From Bryum argenteum (taxonomy: Eukaryota > Streptophyta > Bryopsida > Bryales > Bryaceae): a DNA stretch of 64,000 nucleotides. Positions 35,705-47,568 of the stretch are shown here, in pieces. The first letter of the stretch is position 1. Each line of letters starts with the position of its first letter. Below the pieces are notes generated by a model that worked only from the letters and a program-made list of their open reading frames with translations, made no database searches and was not told the DNA's origin. The position numbers and the translations under genes are program-made. Where the stretch lies: positions 14,402,512-14,466,511 of the forward strand of contig CM073330.1 of assembly GCA_037043015.1 (NCBI GenBank), read 5' to 3'.

Positions 35705-37506
35705 AGCGTGGGAGCCAGTAGAGAATTCAATTTTCCCCTTTTTTTGATTTCCCCATAATTCTCAGAATTGTAAAGAAGGGGAAAAAGGTACGATTAGCGA
35801 AAGAAGCGCACGGCCATACAGTAGGGGCGGAGAGCAAGCTGGCCACACGAGGGAGGAGTGGTGGTGCCGTGATGGGGGGGGGTGTTGCTGGGACTTCACT
35901 CTGCACGTGTGGACAAAAGGCTCTCACGTGCATCTCCCTCCCCACGTTCATCCCCTCCACCATCAATACTCTTCCTCCTTGCTTGCTTTTTGCTCTCCCT
36001 TCTTTTCCTCTTCTCACATTATTACTCCTAGCCAGCCGTTTGAGAAGATTTCGGTCTCAGTGGATAGCAGTAATCCAGTTCTTTGTTCGTGTTTTTCTTG
36101 TGACTTGTTTCATTTGGCCCTCTCATTCGGTGGAGGATGATTGTCCCTCGTGAGCATTGGATGCACAGCTTTGACTCCACAGCCCCGTACGAAACGGGAT
36201 GGTTGAATACGAAGTTAGTGGTTGAGCAAAAATTGGATCAAGACTTGCTGATTTCCTACTCGTTCGTTGATTCGAATTTCAGGTGGCACATTAATTCTGC
36301 AAAGGTGATGCTGGATTGTTGGACTTTGACCAACTAACATTTAATAGAAGAAAACAGGAGAACAAGCATGAACTTCATATCTAGTAACTTCTCCCCCCAT
36401 TTTGAATGTCATCCAGAGCTCAGCAAGTATGAAGATTTTGTAAATGTGAATATGGGAAAGGGTCGTTGTACCCAAGCACGGGTTGGTATCATGGGTTATA
36501 CCATTTGACATCAGATTGTTAACCTTTTTTTATACTACCATAGTTAACCTACTCTCAAATTGATTTTGATAATTTTGCATACCAATATCATCTCAAAACA
36601 TATGAGAAATAATATTTTCAGAGATAAAATGATTTTTGAATTGACTAAGGCATAGGAGGTGTAGTAATCATGACAAAGACTCTAAAGAAAATAAATTCAC
36701 ATTGCTATATGTTTCAAGATTTAATACAATGGGAGGAAATTGACATGTATTTGTTTTCATCAATAATCATGCATTCAGTAATTTTTTCTAATAAATTTAC
36801 CATTATTATGTTTTACGTGTACATACTTAAATCCAAACTGAATTCTTAGCTCGCTTCCAAAGTACGTTGATAATAATTTTCCAGATGAAAATAAAGTGCT
36901 AGCATCCTCATGGAAAACAAGTCTACATGCACCAAGAGCTACACACTCGTATTCAGAGGTACGCGGTTAGAATTGCTTTTCTGTTGCGGTCATTCTGTTA
37001 GTATGTATGAGCGAGAGAAGGAAGGAGGTCAGTATGACTTTTTCCTCCCCAGGGGGGGGGGGGTTGGTGGGGGGTTGCTTCCAATTTGGTTATAAATGTA
37101 CACAAAACATAGCTACAATATTAGAAGCTAGTAGCAGAATAAGAAGGAACACAACAAGGACAACAGACTGGCACCGGGCCTGCCATGGCCTCCCCCTCCC
37201 CTCCCTCTTGATGACGGTGAAAAAATGACCCCGTGAAAAAACGAAGTAAAGTAAAGTTAAGAAGCGATTTGACCGATTGGGCTCGCACACGCGAGCGATG
37301 ATGCAGGACTGATTCGAGGGGCACTCATGTGCCTCACTGCGTCCATGCATGATCATAGCTTTCATACGCCATCTCATTAACACGTTCACCTCCCGTTTTA
37401 ATAATTCATAAAATTATGGGCCTTGAACCCGGCCCTCACGGAGTCAAGAATGTTCACGCCTTGAACATTTCAGAGCTTGCTCGTAGAAAAGGGTTAATTT
37501 GGGCAC
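35705..37506. other. Spacer, first GC-richer then AT-rich
   Basis: 35705-36160 is GC-richer and C/T-rich with no conserved frame, and may be transcribed UTR sequence. 36360-36900 is AT-rich. G-runs lie at 35874-35882 and 37051-37075. No gene is supported. Confidence 0.4.
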
Positions 37507-37719
37507 GGGCATGATATGGGTACCAGTAAGATGCGTCTCATTATGTATGATTCATTGTATATGTGCAAGATATCCTTTTTTAATCCCCTATATACAACTA
37601 TAGCCATGTCACCTATATTACCATTTGGTTAGAATAAATTTTCAATATTATTATTTTTATTAAAAAATTAGTTTCAAAAAATTACACTATTTTAGGAAGG
37701 GGTACCCTTACCCTTTTGG
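37507..37719 (+). mobile_element. R1 MITE-like element, copy 2
   Basis: Begins GGGCATGATATGGGTACC and ends GGGGTACCCTTACCCTTTTG. It is collinear with copy 1 (3757-3991) through ATGCGTCTCATTATG, TATAGCCATGTCACC and TTTGGTTAGAATAAA. The right end has lost a few bases of the inverted repeat. Confidence 0.7.
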
Positions 37720-38467
37720 ACAAGCAGACTAATTAATATAAATGTCCAAGTTGCCCCATTTATCAGCAAACCCATGTATTGAACTAACGTAAGATGCTCA
37801 ACAAAATCATAGAGGACCCAAAACACCCGAGTTTTTTATGTAATCAGAGGTACATTATAGCTTCCAATTTCAAGTTTCAATGCTATACATATTAGAGTCT
37901 ACCGTGATACACATCATTGGTACCAAAGTATGAGATTTTTGTGTAAGAACATCCCTACGTGAATGCCTTTATATTTTTTCTTACAAATTACCAATATCAA
38001 CATATTGTAAAAGAGTAAGAAAAATACACGAGAATATTCCTCAAACTGTGGTAACCATGTGAAAGTAGAAGAGCCCTAAAAATTGGCCTACAAACTGACT
38101 GACAGAATGTCAGCCAGGATAGAGATCAAGAGCCATGGCCCTCCAATAATGAAAAAAACAACCACATAGCTCTTTAGAAATTACAGAACAGAGTCAACTG
38201 CAGAAGGGCCAATGCAGACTTTTCTGAGCGGGCGGAAAAAAAGAATGTAGGGTTCCTTAGAGCCAAGATCGGGCCCCCCTGAGGCACGTGCCCGACGGGA
38301 AATGGCCCGGCCGGAGGGAGGGGAGGGGGGGGGAGTTGTGTACCTGCACTGTTCTGACGGAGGTGAGATGGGATGCCCCTTCTGTATGAGTACTTGCACA
38401 TGCTCCAAAAGCACTCCTTATTTATTTCTCACTAACTCTCAATATATGCAGGGAAGAGAGAGAATTA
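37720..38467. other. Spacer without a recognised feature
   Basis: AT-rich to about 38150, then a GC-rich patch with a G-run (38321-38334). There are short frames on both strands and none looks coding. Confidence 0.4.
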
Positions 38468-38874
38468 GAGCGTCTCCAACGGAGACTCTGGGAGGCCAAA
38501 AAAACAGCCACCTGCTGCCAACCTCCAAAAGTGGAATTGCACCGTTCACTCTGCAACGGTAGCGTGGAAGTCGAGCTCGGCCAAGGAGGCCGAGGGCACG
38601 GCCAAATCTCACGATGTACAGAGCTCTCTACACCGCACTTGAGAGCTGGTCAAAGCGAATCTTCCTGGTCTTTGCAGCTTTTCGTCTTCCAAGAGCTCCC
38701 GACGTTGAGCAACCAGGAGCCGGAAGTTGCTTCAAAGTCAGGAGGGGAGTACATTTCAGAGCCACCGCCGAGTGTGGTGCCACTGGACCGACTTTTTTGC
38801 CCTCTGGCACATTCCCCAAGCTCGCCCAAAGCCTCTGCAAGAGTCATTTTGCAGAGTCTCTGTTAAAGATGCTC
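38468..38874. mobile_element. Harbinger/Tourist-like non-autonomous element, 407 bp
   Basis: The left end is GAGCGTCTCCAACGGAGACT and the reverse complement of the right end is GAGCATCTTTAACAGAGACT. Both sides are flanked by the 3-bp duplication TTA (38465-38467 and 38875-38877). TIRs of the GAGCATCTCCAAC type with a TTA duplication are characteristic of PIF/Harbinger-derived plant elements. The interior is GC-rich and non-coding. Confidence 0.8.
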
Positions 38875-39519
38875 TTAGGGCATGGCCACCCTTGAACGGG
38901 ATTTCCACACTGTAAAAGACGACCGAGTGCATGCACTTCTAGTAGTTGCGAGGGCACCTGTAAACTAGTGATACCAGCGTTTCTCGGAGCCCCATCAGCG
39001 AATGGGATTTTTTTCTTTAAAATCCCTCGAATTTTTGATTTGGACTCCCCGACGACTGTTTTTGATGATTGTGAACTTAAATATGGGATCCGCGGCCTCA
39101 AATTATTCGAAGAGCCTACTCCATGGCATTTTAACTCTGTACATCAAAAATTTAGGGGCTCTTTACCCCTCCCCCTCCCTTGCCCCTGGGCTTGTTTCAG
39201 TCAATGGGTGGCCATACTCTTAGAGTAAACTTGAAGGGCTATGGCTCATTCAAAACCATCAATGATATTGGATTTTTTTTCTAGAAAGTGGAACCGTAAT
39301 GTCATTAAGTATTGCACTAGAGATGTTTGCAATCGCATGCAGAGAACGAGATATATCTTACCCCTCTAAATCATGTAACACAACCTTTCAAAAATAGATT
39401 ACCCAATTTAGCATAAAACTACACCTATATTGACAAATGATCTACCACTATGACCATTACTATGAGGTACTATCCACTGAAACTTGCCTGCATGGGCATT
39501 AATTAATTAAGTATGGTGA
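38875..39519. other. Spacer without a recognised feature
   Basis: Mixed composition. Open frames are short and without family resemblance. Confidence 0.4.
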
Positions 39520-39715
39520 GGTGATCGGGTGTATGGTGGTGGATGGTGTTGGTATGGTGATGGTATGATGATGGTATGGTGATGGTATGGTGTTGGTATG
39601 GTGATGGTATGGTGATAGTATGGTGATGGTATGATGATGGTATGGTGATGGTGTGGTGATGGTATGGTGATGGTATGGTGATAGTATGGTGATGGTATTG
39701 TATGTATGGTATTGA
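39520..39715 (+). repeat. Minisatellite, 11-bp unit (TATGGTGATGG)n
   Basis: About 17 imperfect copies of TATGGTGATGG with variants TATGATGATGG, TATGGTGTTGG and TATGGTGATAG. Its complement gives a His/Thr/Pro-rich open frame that is purely a product of the repeat. Confidence 0.95.
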
Positions 39716-39962
39716 ATGGAATTGGAGATTTGTCCCATATTGTTTGAGAATATAAAGAATGTGAGGAAGTATGTAAAGTGGGAGTTGTGGGTGGAGGAAA
39801 GCCAGGAGACTAAAAGGGCTAATTCATCAACATGCTAGTGTTAATTCACAAATCCGCGCTAATTCTTCAATGCTCACTAATTCACTTTGCCTTACATCGA
39901 AGGAGCCATGGGGGGTCCATGTAGCACCCTTCATAAGTGTCATCAATTAATTAATGCTCAAG
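39716..39962. other. Spacer
   Basis: AT-rich sequence between the minisatellite and the duplication. Nothing recognisable. Confidence 0.4.
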
Positions 39963-40186
39963 GTGTATAATGACACTATACACCTTAAGTGCCTATTACA
40001 TACTATATATCCACTTCCAAAAAAAATAATATATATATCATACCAAAAGAATTTGGTGGGTTGAACAATCTACGGGGTGTATAATGACACTATACACCTT
40101 AAGTGCCTATTACATACTATATATCCACTTCCAAAAAAAATTATATATCATACCAAAAGAATTTGGTGGGTTGAACAATCTACGGG
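39963..40186 (+). repeat. Recent tandem duplication, unit 110-114 bp, 2 copies
   Basis: Copies start GTGTATAATGACACTATACA at 39963 and 40077 and end AACAATCTACGGG. They are nearly identical apart from a 4-bp difference in an (AT)n run. Each starts with an imperfect palindrome. Confidence 0.95.
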
Positions 40187-40442
40187 GTGTACATTAGACA
40201 TGCAAAATGAGATATTCATAGTAGAATAATAGTCCCGAAAAAATGACAATTCCATAATAACAAAGAAGCTCCTCTTATCGTTTGTAATGTTTCTATTCCT
40301 TACGTCAATTTATATGATAGTCACTTTTTCTCAAATTTTACTAAAGTAATAGGGCCTACTACACTTATAAAAATTGAAGAATAGCGGCAATTTTTTGATT
40401 TGAATACAGACATAAAATAACATAAAAAATAATACTTAACAC

Positions 40443-40563
40443 CTAAAGGTCTTTGATACAAAATTGTTTAAATTATCAAAAAGAAACTTCTTCTACTTCA
40501 GGTGCAAAGAAACTCAATCTAAGCATTGATTAGAAGATCCAACCGTAGGATCTTGAAGTTAAC
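40443..40563 (-). repeat. Truncated R2 element abutting an R1 element
   Basis: Reverse-orientation right half of R2: it starts CTAAAGGTCTTTGATACAAA and runs through a block containing CATTGATTAGAAGATCC and CGTAGGATCTTGAAG. It stops abruptly at about 40563, where the R1 element begins. The left half of R2 is missing. Confidence 0.7.
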
Positions 40564-40781
40564 TTATGATATGGGTACCCCTCAAAAACAATGTGATCTT
40601 TTTAAAACTACTTTTTTAATAAAAAAACAATATTCTGAAAAAAATTCTAACGAGATGGTATCATAGGTGACATGGCTATAGTTATATACATGAGGTTAAA
40701 AAATGGAATTTCTCGCACATATATAATGAATTACACATAATGAGACGCGTCTTAGTGGGGCCCGTATCATGCCCTTGCTCA
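40564..40781 (-). mobile_element. R1 MITE-like element, copy 3
   Basis: Reverse orientation relative to copies 1 and 2. It begins ATGATATGGGTACCCCT and ends GGGGCCCGTATCATGCCC. Its inverted termini are the clearest of the three copies. Internal ACGCGTCTTAGTG and GTGACATGGCTATAG blocks are shared. Confidence 0.75.
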
Positions 40782-41253
40782 CTATGTCTACCGGTGCCTC
40801 GAGGAGGGGGGATGTGCACGACCATGAAGCCGAGTGGCACGTGAGAAAGAGGCAGCAGGAGGTGAGGAAATGAAGGCTCTCAAGGTGCAGACATGCAGAT
40901 GGGAGGGGCCCGACCCGACCCGATCCGACCCCGGGAGGCCAGCCATGATGATGATGATGGAGCTGGGGCCTGGCCTGGCCCGGCCAGAGGGTTGCAGCAC
41001 GCTTGGTGCCCAGACGGGGCGGGGTTGATGAGCTGCTGCCCATAAAACTATGCTTTCTTTTGGGATTCAGTATCTTTGCCTACCTGCTGCTTGTCACCCA
41101 AAAAGTGCACCCCCCACTTCCTCTTCCCCTTCATCAACATGTCCATTAAAAAGCCCTTTTTGGGAAAGATTAAAAAAACAAGTGACACTTTACATGGGCA
41201 TGAGAGGAATAGGGAGAGGGGAACTGCCTATCCGGAAGCTGCTCCATTGTGGT
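40782..41253. other. GC-rich patch of unknown origin
   Basis: 40790-41020 is strikingly GC-rich (GACCCGACCCGATCCGACCC, GCCTGGCCTGGCCCGG) amid AT-rich repeats. It holds no protein match. It could be a captured gene or rDNA-spacer fragment. Confidence 0.4.
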
Positions 41254-41524
41254 CTAGCCCCTAACTTTCCTTAAAACTCGAAAAGGGTTTTAGAGGTTCC
41301 CGCAGGGGGGGAAAAACTCAGCCAACTTTGACCATTATAATCTCACAAATGACAAAGAATGAACGGTTCAAATTTGGTATGTGAGAAGAATGTCAAGTGA
41401 ATTTTGAGATCCTACGGTTGAATCTTTTAAAGAGTACTTAGATTGAGATTCTTTGAGCTTAATCCAAAGGAAGGTCAAATTTTGTGACTTAGACCGTTTT
41501 GCAACAAGGAAATTTAGGGGCTAC
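41254..41524 (+). mobile_element. R2 element, degraded copy
   Basis: Interior phrases GCCAACTTTGACCATTATAA, AACGGTTCAAATTTGG and GAGATCCTACGGTTG align with R2 at 20969-21236. The termini are degraded (GCCCCTAACTTTCC on the left, AAATTTAGGGGCTA on the right). Confidence 0.7.
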
Positions 41525-43552
41525 AGATCCTCAGGAAGGTCTGGGCCTTTGTCTTCGAGTGTCATTGCTTGGCTCAAGATGTCGTATGTGGGCAACTCTG
41601 TCTCAATTGGTTGTCGCACGGCCATGAGTCTCACCGGGATGGCCCAAGTGAGACCTTGGAGTTGCTCGTAGAGAGGTGCGTGTGCGGCCCCTCGCCAAGT
41701 CCGAGTGGGTGGCCTAGTGTTCAGCGGTTGCTCCCTCATTGCGCTTGTTGAGACACTCTCTTTGAGGGGAGCTTTACACTATGAATCAAGAGCATGGAAT
41801 CCTAAAATCTGTGATTGGCTGATGAAGTGCCCTTAGTCCCATCTGACTTTACACTACCTTGAAAAAAGGAGAATGACCACTAACTTTGAGGTCCCCAACC
41901 TATGTTAAATTTTCCATAGCGGATAATGTTTTCATGGTCTCCTAAATCATAGTTGAGTCAAAGCAAATGCCTCAACTCAACTATCATTGAAGAGACCATG
42001 GGTCTTAGAACGCATCGATTGTCTAGTGTTCGATTATTTTAAAAGGAAGAAGGGGAGGTAAAAGAGAGAATGATGAAGATTTATATCAGAAAATGAAACT
42101 TGTCCTAGTCTAAATTCCACTTTACACTACTAACACTGAATGACCAAGCCACTAAAAACTCAAATTTTAATGTTTTTCATGGTCATGACTCTTGGTACAA
42201 CATGAGAAAATACGACTCTCAATCAATTCACGTATAGGGAGAGATTCCTATGACTCTTTAATCGTCAAATACGATTCTTTGAATGTATGTACACACTTAA
42301 AATGCTTCAATATTCATCAACATTGAGGTGACGAAGATGCATATATACGTACATGAATATCATCATAGTCAATAATTGACAACATACAAATCACACAAGA
42401 GTTGAAATTTCACTAAATCAATGACTCGATCAGCTATTGGATTCAAAAAAACTTGAAATGTGAAAAAGAAATGCGCAATGAGATGTCCATTCCGGCTTGG
42501 ACTATTCCTCGGGGAGGGGGAGGGGAGGGGAGGCTACGGACACATTTTCACATGCCATTGATGGGGGATACTGGGTATCACACCAAATCTGTGTTGCTGA
42601 GGAAACACATGAGTACGGTCTCCCTGTCTCCACCTAAACCCTTTTTGACAATTTGCCCCTAAGCACGCGCGAAATCCACCTGCCATGAAAAAACCAAAAA
42701 AAGAAAAAAAAAGAAAAAAAGAAAAAAAGAAGAATAACTTGCCACTAGTGACTATATACACTCGATGAGCACCTCGATATTTGCGCATGGACGTGTTGAT
42801 GGGTTTGGCATATTACTTGCGCACATCCTCTAAGAGTTGCGGTTGAACATGCGTCATGAAGCATGCTATTTGATATAATATGTCCAACAAATTTCAAGTT
42901 AGAAAGTCCCCTTGTAGAGTAGACAAGGGAATAATTTTGTAGAAAACGGGTTCGAATAAAATATTGTTTTTTGAGTATTCTAGAGTTTATTATATAGATA
43001 TATAGATATATATATGAAGTTGGGAGTAGTTGGTATCAATTGAACCAATCCTCCCCCCCACTCCCAAATGTAACTTCTTAGTACATTGAACTTTGAGGTC
43101 TAAAGATGAAAAGTTCCTCTCTTGTGGTCTTCTTTCTTGCGTGCAATTCTTGAATACCTTACCACGTGTAAGGGGGCACCGCATATGATTTATTTTCTTA
43201 TTATTTTCAATACCCTTGCATGTACTTTTGCATATGCAAAGTAGAGTGACTGGTTGTAAGTATACTTATACTAATCACTTGTAATAAGATTTTTACTTAG
43301 TTTCATAGGTGCTTAAAAACACCACAAAGTTTGTCTTGCCTTTTTGCTAACGAATGAAAAATATTGAGTCACACATTCATCATTCCAAGTATAGAGACGG
43401 TATTAAATGTCCTAAATTAGGTGGTTCCACATTACATATACACAACAAATAACAACATATATTGGACAAATAGGTGTTTCTCCAAGAGCTTTGGACTCTA
43501 CTCAAAGTACAAATATGGAAAATGAATAAGTTTAAGAATTGTAAATAATGTA
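41525..43552. other. Spacer without a supported gene
   Basis: 41521-41739 is open on the minus strand (72 codons, LYEQLQGLTWAIPVRL phrase) and might be a gene or retroelement fragment, but it is unrecognised. 41933-42002 contains an imperfect inverted repeat (CATGGTCTC...GAGACCATG). A purine-only tract lies at 42690-42732. Confidence 0.35.
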
Positions 43553-43656
43553 CTTCCTCTGTCCAATTATAATTGTCCAGTAGGTTCTTTCAAATCTATC
43601 TCTCAAGGTAGATTTTTGAAAGAACCTACCGGACAATTATAATGGGATAGAGGGAG
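43553..43656. mobile_element. Stowaway-like MITE, 104 bp
   Basis: The left end CTTCCTCTGTCCAATTATAA and right end TTATAATGGGATAGAGGGAG are inverted. The element folds almost end to end, through TAGGTTCTTTCAAA and its complement, and is flanked by TA on both sides. This matches the known Stowaway consensus start (CTCCCTCCGTCC) and its TA target. Confidence 0.92.
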
Positions 43657-44286
43657 TAAGTAACATGTGAGAGAGTATTTACTCCAATTTTATAATTATA
43701 TAGGGGAAGATATCAATGTACAATTTCAAATCACTTTATTTTGAGAACATGTACTAAGTTTCTTACATCTAAAGTTTCTCAATACCTTCAATTGTATGAT
43801 TTAGTTTGTATCTTAAGATAGTCATTGTGTTTTTGTCACCGGAGAGTTCTTTCAAATCCTCAAAATGGATTAGAATATTGCTAAGTTTATATCACAATCT
43901 TCCATCCCAAGTAGAGTATTAAGTATCACACTATACTATACTACACTACTATATGTATAGACTGTTTTTATAGTGAGGTGCAATTATCCAATGTGAATAT
44001 TACAATTTATCAATGAGCATTTATACATTCACCTAGTAGTGGTTTGAATATTGTGTTGTGAGTGTTAGTAACATGCATGTAATTTACAAATTTAAGTGTG
44101 AAGTTGAATCTCGGTTTAGTGGATGTAAATTCAAGTTAAGTATGTATAGAAAATACCAATGGGAATGTGCTTTGTATACCGAAATTGCACTCGTCAAAGT
44201 TAGGATCGATTGACACGATGTGAGCAACTGTTGGTTTTTGAATTTGAATATGATTACATATTTAAAAGTTTACTACAATTAATTTG
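43657..44286. other. AT-rich spacer
   Basis: No coding or repeat structure is recognised. Confidence 0.4.
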
Positions 44287-44470
44287 TTGTTGTCATTTGG
44301 TTATCACTTCAAACTTGAGTATAACCAAACATATGTGTGAAGCTTGTTGTCATTTGGTTATCACTTCAAACCTGAGTATAATTAAGCATACGTGTGAAGC
44401 TTGTTGTCATTCGGTTATCACTTCAAACTTGAGTATAACCAAAGATACGTGTAGAGCTTGTTGTCACAAC
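44287..44470 (+). repeat. Tandem array, 57-bp unit, 3 copies
   Basis: Copies start TTGTTGTCAT at 44287, 44344 and 44401, with a truncated fourth at 44458. The period is a multiple of three, so the array is open in one frame and gives a 19-residue repeat (CCHLVITSNLSI...). I see this as a by-product of the array, not a gene. Confidence 0.93.
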
Positions 44471-44845
44471 TAATGAAAGGAATGAAAGCTCCACCACCTG
44501 TAGACTCATCAAATCCGTACCATCCTTAAAAGCCAAAACGGCTATTTTTCAATTTCAAGCAACCTAAATGACAAGGTTGAAATTTTAAAAAATCTAAGAT
44601 TTTTACAGCGTATTCCCTATACTAGAAGGTGGTAGTGGAGAAAGCTCCTATTCCAATTTTAGAAGTTCTTTGATACGAATTTTAGTTCTCACATCCGAGG
44701 CAGGTAGGTAAAACTTTTTTATTTTGCATATAAAAAAAATTCTTCTTCTTTTTTGTGATATGTTCGTGAACCACATTCCTACTCATATACCCAAGTCAAA
44801 ACTTTTACAAGGGCAACAAGGTCCAAAATCTTCAATAATTCCATC
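44471..44845. other. AT-rich spacer
   Basis: Resembles parts of the R3/R4 repeats weakly. No feature is supported. Confidence 0.35.
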
Positions 44846-45823
44846 TTAACCCCTAAACGTCCCTAGTGTCGAAAAACGACATTTTGGATGAAGGGCAGAA
44901 ACTTTGAAGAGCCATAACTTCTTCATCCAAACTCCGTTTTTGACGAAATCACTTGGCTTATGTCACAAATCAAGTCTAGTTTATGTGGTAAAAATTGCAA
45001 ACTCATAAAATAAAGTATGAATAAATGGCATGGATTTTAGTGAAGGCAGTTTTTGTTTTTGGGTTTTCAAACATTTGGCATGATTTACCATTGCAAGCCA
45101 ATTATGTGAAATCTGAAATAGTTTTTCATGAATTTCTTTTCATAGGTTTGATATTTAGATGCATCCCAACAACTTTGTAGTTGAAAGTTTTCTGATGTAG
45201 ATAACTTTGGTATTGGCTTTGCAATGATGTTTCTACGATGAAAAAAGTGAAAAAATGGATGATTTTTGAAGAGCTAGATATCCCTCATCCACCGTTAGAT
45301 TTTGACTTTATTTTTTGGAATAGATTCCAATTATAGTCTTATTTTAGAGGTAGAAACCTTGACCCAATTGAGGATATATTGAAGAAAAGGCATGGATTTG
45401 AGTGCGAGGGGTCTAGTTTTGGACTATTTTTCCTTTGTAAAATTTTTGGCAGTTTTCACGACTAAAAGGCTACTATTTGAGCCAAGATTTTTTTTTGATG
45501 AATTTTTTTGGTACAAGAGTGTCTTTGAGATGAAGATGAACTACTTTCTAGTTGCTGATATTTGATTGCAAATTTCATGTTGGTAGTATTTTCACTTCAA
45601 AGTGGAAATGATGATATTTTGTATCCTGTTTTGCGCACTAATATGTTATGATCTCGCAATCTATGAGGTCCCATGAGTCAAGTTTTGGTCCACATGATCT
45701 ACTACAAATCTATTACAAGTTTGTACGGTTGAGATCTGAATAGCTTATCGTTATTTTCATATATATCACTTTTTTGAAAATGAGTTTTTGGCTAAAAATA
45801 TCCCAAAGACGTTTAGGGGTTAA
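44846..45823 (+). mobile_element. R3 TTAA-bounded TIR element, 970 bp, best-preserved copy
   Basis: TTAA (44846-44849), then left TIR CCCCTAAACGTC. The right end is GACGTTTAGGGG followed by TTAA (45820-45823); the 12-bp TIRs match perfectly. Interior blocks GAGCCATAACTTCTTCATCC, CAAACATTTGGCATG and TTAGAGGTAGAAACCTTGA are shared with copies at 28787-29743 (-), 46836-47564 (-) and 59593-60273 (+). There is no open frame of note, so the element is non-autonomous. Confidence 0.85.
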
Positions 45824-46831
45824 ACTTCGGATGCTAAGATATGGCAAATCATAAACAGTCAATTGTCAAATTTTGAACCATAGACTAAAAATAAGACCTT
45901 CTAGTTGTAAGTCCAAAAATAGTATGAAATTTTAGTTCACACTTTTGGAGATGCATAGACGTAGAAATCGTAGTTTTGAGGTTTCAAGCTCCAGAAACAC
46001 ACAAGGAGATGAGGGGTTTTAGAGCAAATCAAGTACTTCAAGAGCGGGATTTACACAAGACCACCGATCGAGAAATGTAAAAGAAAATTACGTTCTAATT
46101 GGTCAAATATGAAATTTTTGACCAATTGGTGACCTTCTTCACACTTAGTGAGAGTGGAGGAATTAGCACAAGCTCACATGATTATGGCACACATAATAAA
46201 TAAATGAGATAAAGTTTGACATGGGGTACAAGTGGGTTCCAAGGATCCGCCACAGTAAAGATAAGATTGCCACATATCCTAGTGAATCAAACCCAACAAC
46301 TTTGAAATCTCAAACTTATCATAACCTCACCTTAAGCTTAACCCTAGCCCTAGCCCTAGCCAAGTCAAAGCAAAGCAAAAGTTGTATGAAAGCCCATGTG
46401 GCAAAGATTGAGAATATCAAACAAAAAGAATAATGTGATTATTCCTTCCCCTACACGTCAGCTCAAAAGGTTATATACATTTTAAAATAAAAGCCAAGAA
46501 GGAATAAAATCCATACTACGCCCACCAAAAGAACACCCTTCCATGGATTGGGGGCCCCTTATGGGAATCCAAGTGGGAATAAAATCAATTCAAGGGCTCC
46601 CCCGGGCGCACGTCCAAAATCCCCCTCGAATTCTGAAAACAATCTTATTCCCAGGCAAGCACACCTTGAATCCTTCATTTTATGTCTCCCCACTACCTTA
46701 AAAAAATTTAAATTAAATACCCCGGAAAGGGATTAAATAATGAAATTTTGAGTTGTGAAAACTCTTATTTGACTCATTAATGGAAAAAATTAATGTGTTT
46801 CTTGGTCATAGTCAAAGTCAATGTGGTGTTA
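45824..46831. other. Spacer with fragments related to R4
   Basis: 45900-46000 resembles R4 sequence in reverse. The rest is AT-rich, with a CCCTAG run near 46340-46358. No gene is supported. Confidence 0.4.
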
Positions 46832-47568
46832 TTAACCCCTAAATGGGTTGGTAGAAAAAAGTACACATTTTCAAGCGGCAAAGATGTTTAGCTTCAACTC
46901 AATAACATCTTTGAACAAAAAAAATATATGAGAAAAATTCCTTCGCGCAAATGATAACCTTGAAATGGTGAAGATTGCCAAAAAATTTACAAAGGAAAAA
47001 AAGTCCAAAATTCAACCCTTTGCATTCAAATCTATGTCTTATCTTCAGTACTTCTTTGATTTTTGTCAAGGTTTCTACCACTAAAACTAAACTCTAATTG
47101 GAGTTTGTCCCAAAAAATGAAGTTAAGATTCAACGATGGATGAAAGAGATACAGCTCCTCAAAAATCATTCATTTATTCACTTTCTTTTCCAAGATAGAA
47201 ACATCATTGCGAATCCATTACAAAAAAAAATTGGATCAAATATTCTTCAAGTGAAACGTTGTTAGCCTTCATCTTAAGATCATGTTATATTTTTTTTTCA
47301 TATTTGATTTCCCGAAATTGCCTCACAATGAGAAAACAAGTCCTATGTCTGAAAACTCAAAAACAAGAGTTGCCTTTACTAAATTGCTTTTCATTTATTC
47401 ATACTTCATTGTATGGATCTGAAAATTTTAGCACACAAAGTAGACTTGATTTGGAATCCCAAGCAATTTCATCCCAAACGAACTCCGGATAAAGAAGTTA
47501 TAGCTCTTCAAAGTTGCTACAGTCATCCAAATAGTCAATTTTTGACATTCGGCCCGGTTAAGAGTTAA
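46832..47568 (-). mobile_element. R3 TTAA-bounded element, copy 3 (reverse)
   Basis: TTAA at 46832-46835 followed by CCCCTAAATGGG. The right end is degraded (CCCGGTTAAGAG) but still followed by TTAA at 47565-47568. Interior blocks such as AAAGAGATACAGCTCCTC and AAGAAGTTATAGCTCTTCAA match the other R3 copies in reverse orientation. Confidence 0.7.

Noticed and set aside
39499..39738. Minus-strand His/Pro/Thr repeat protein
   Set aside because: Produced wholly by the 11-bp minisatellite.
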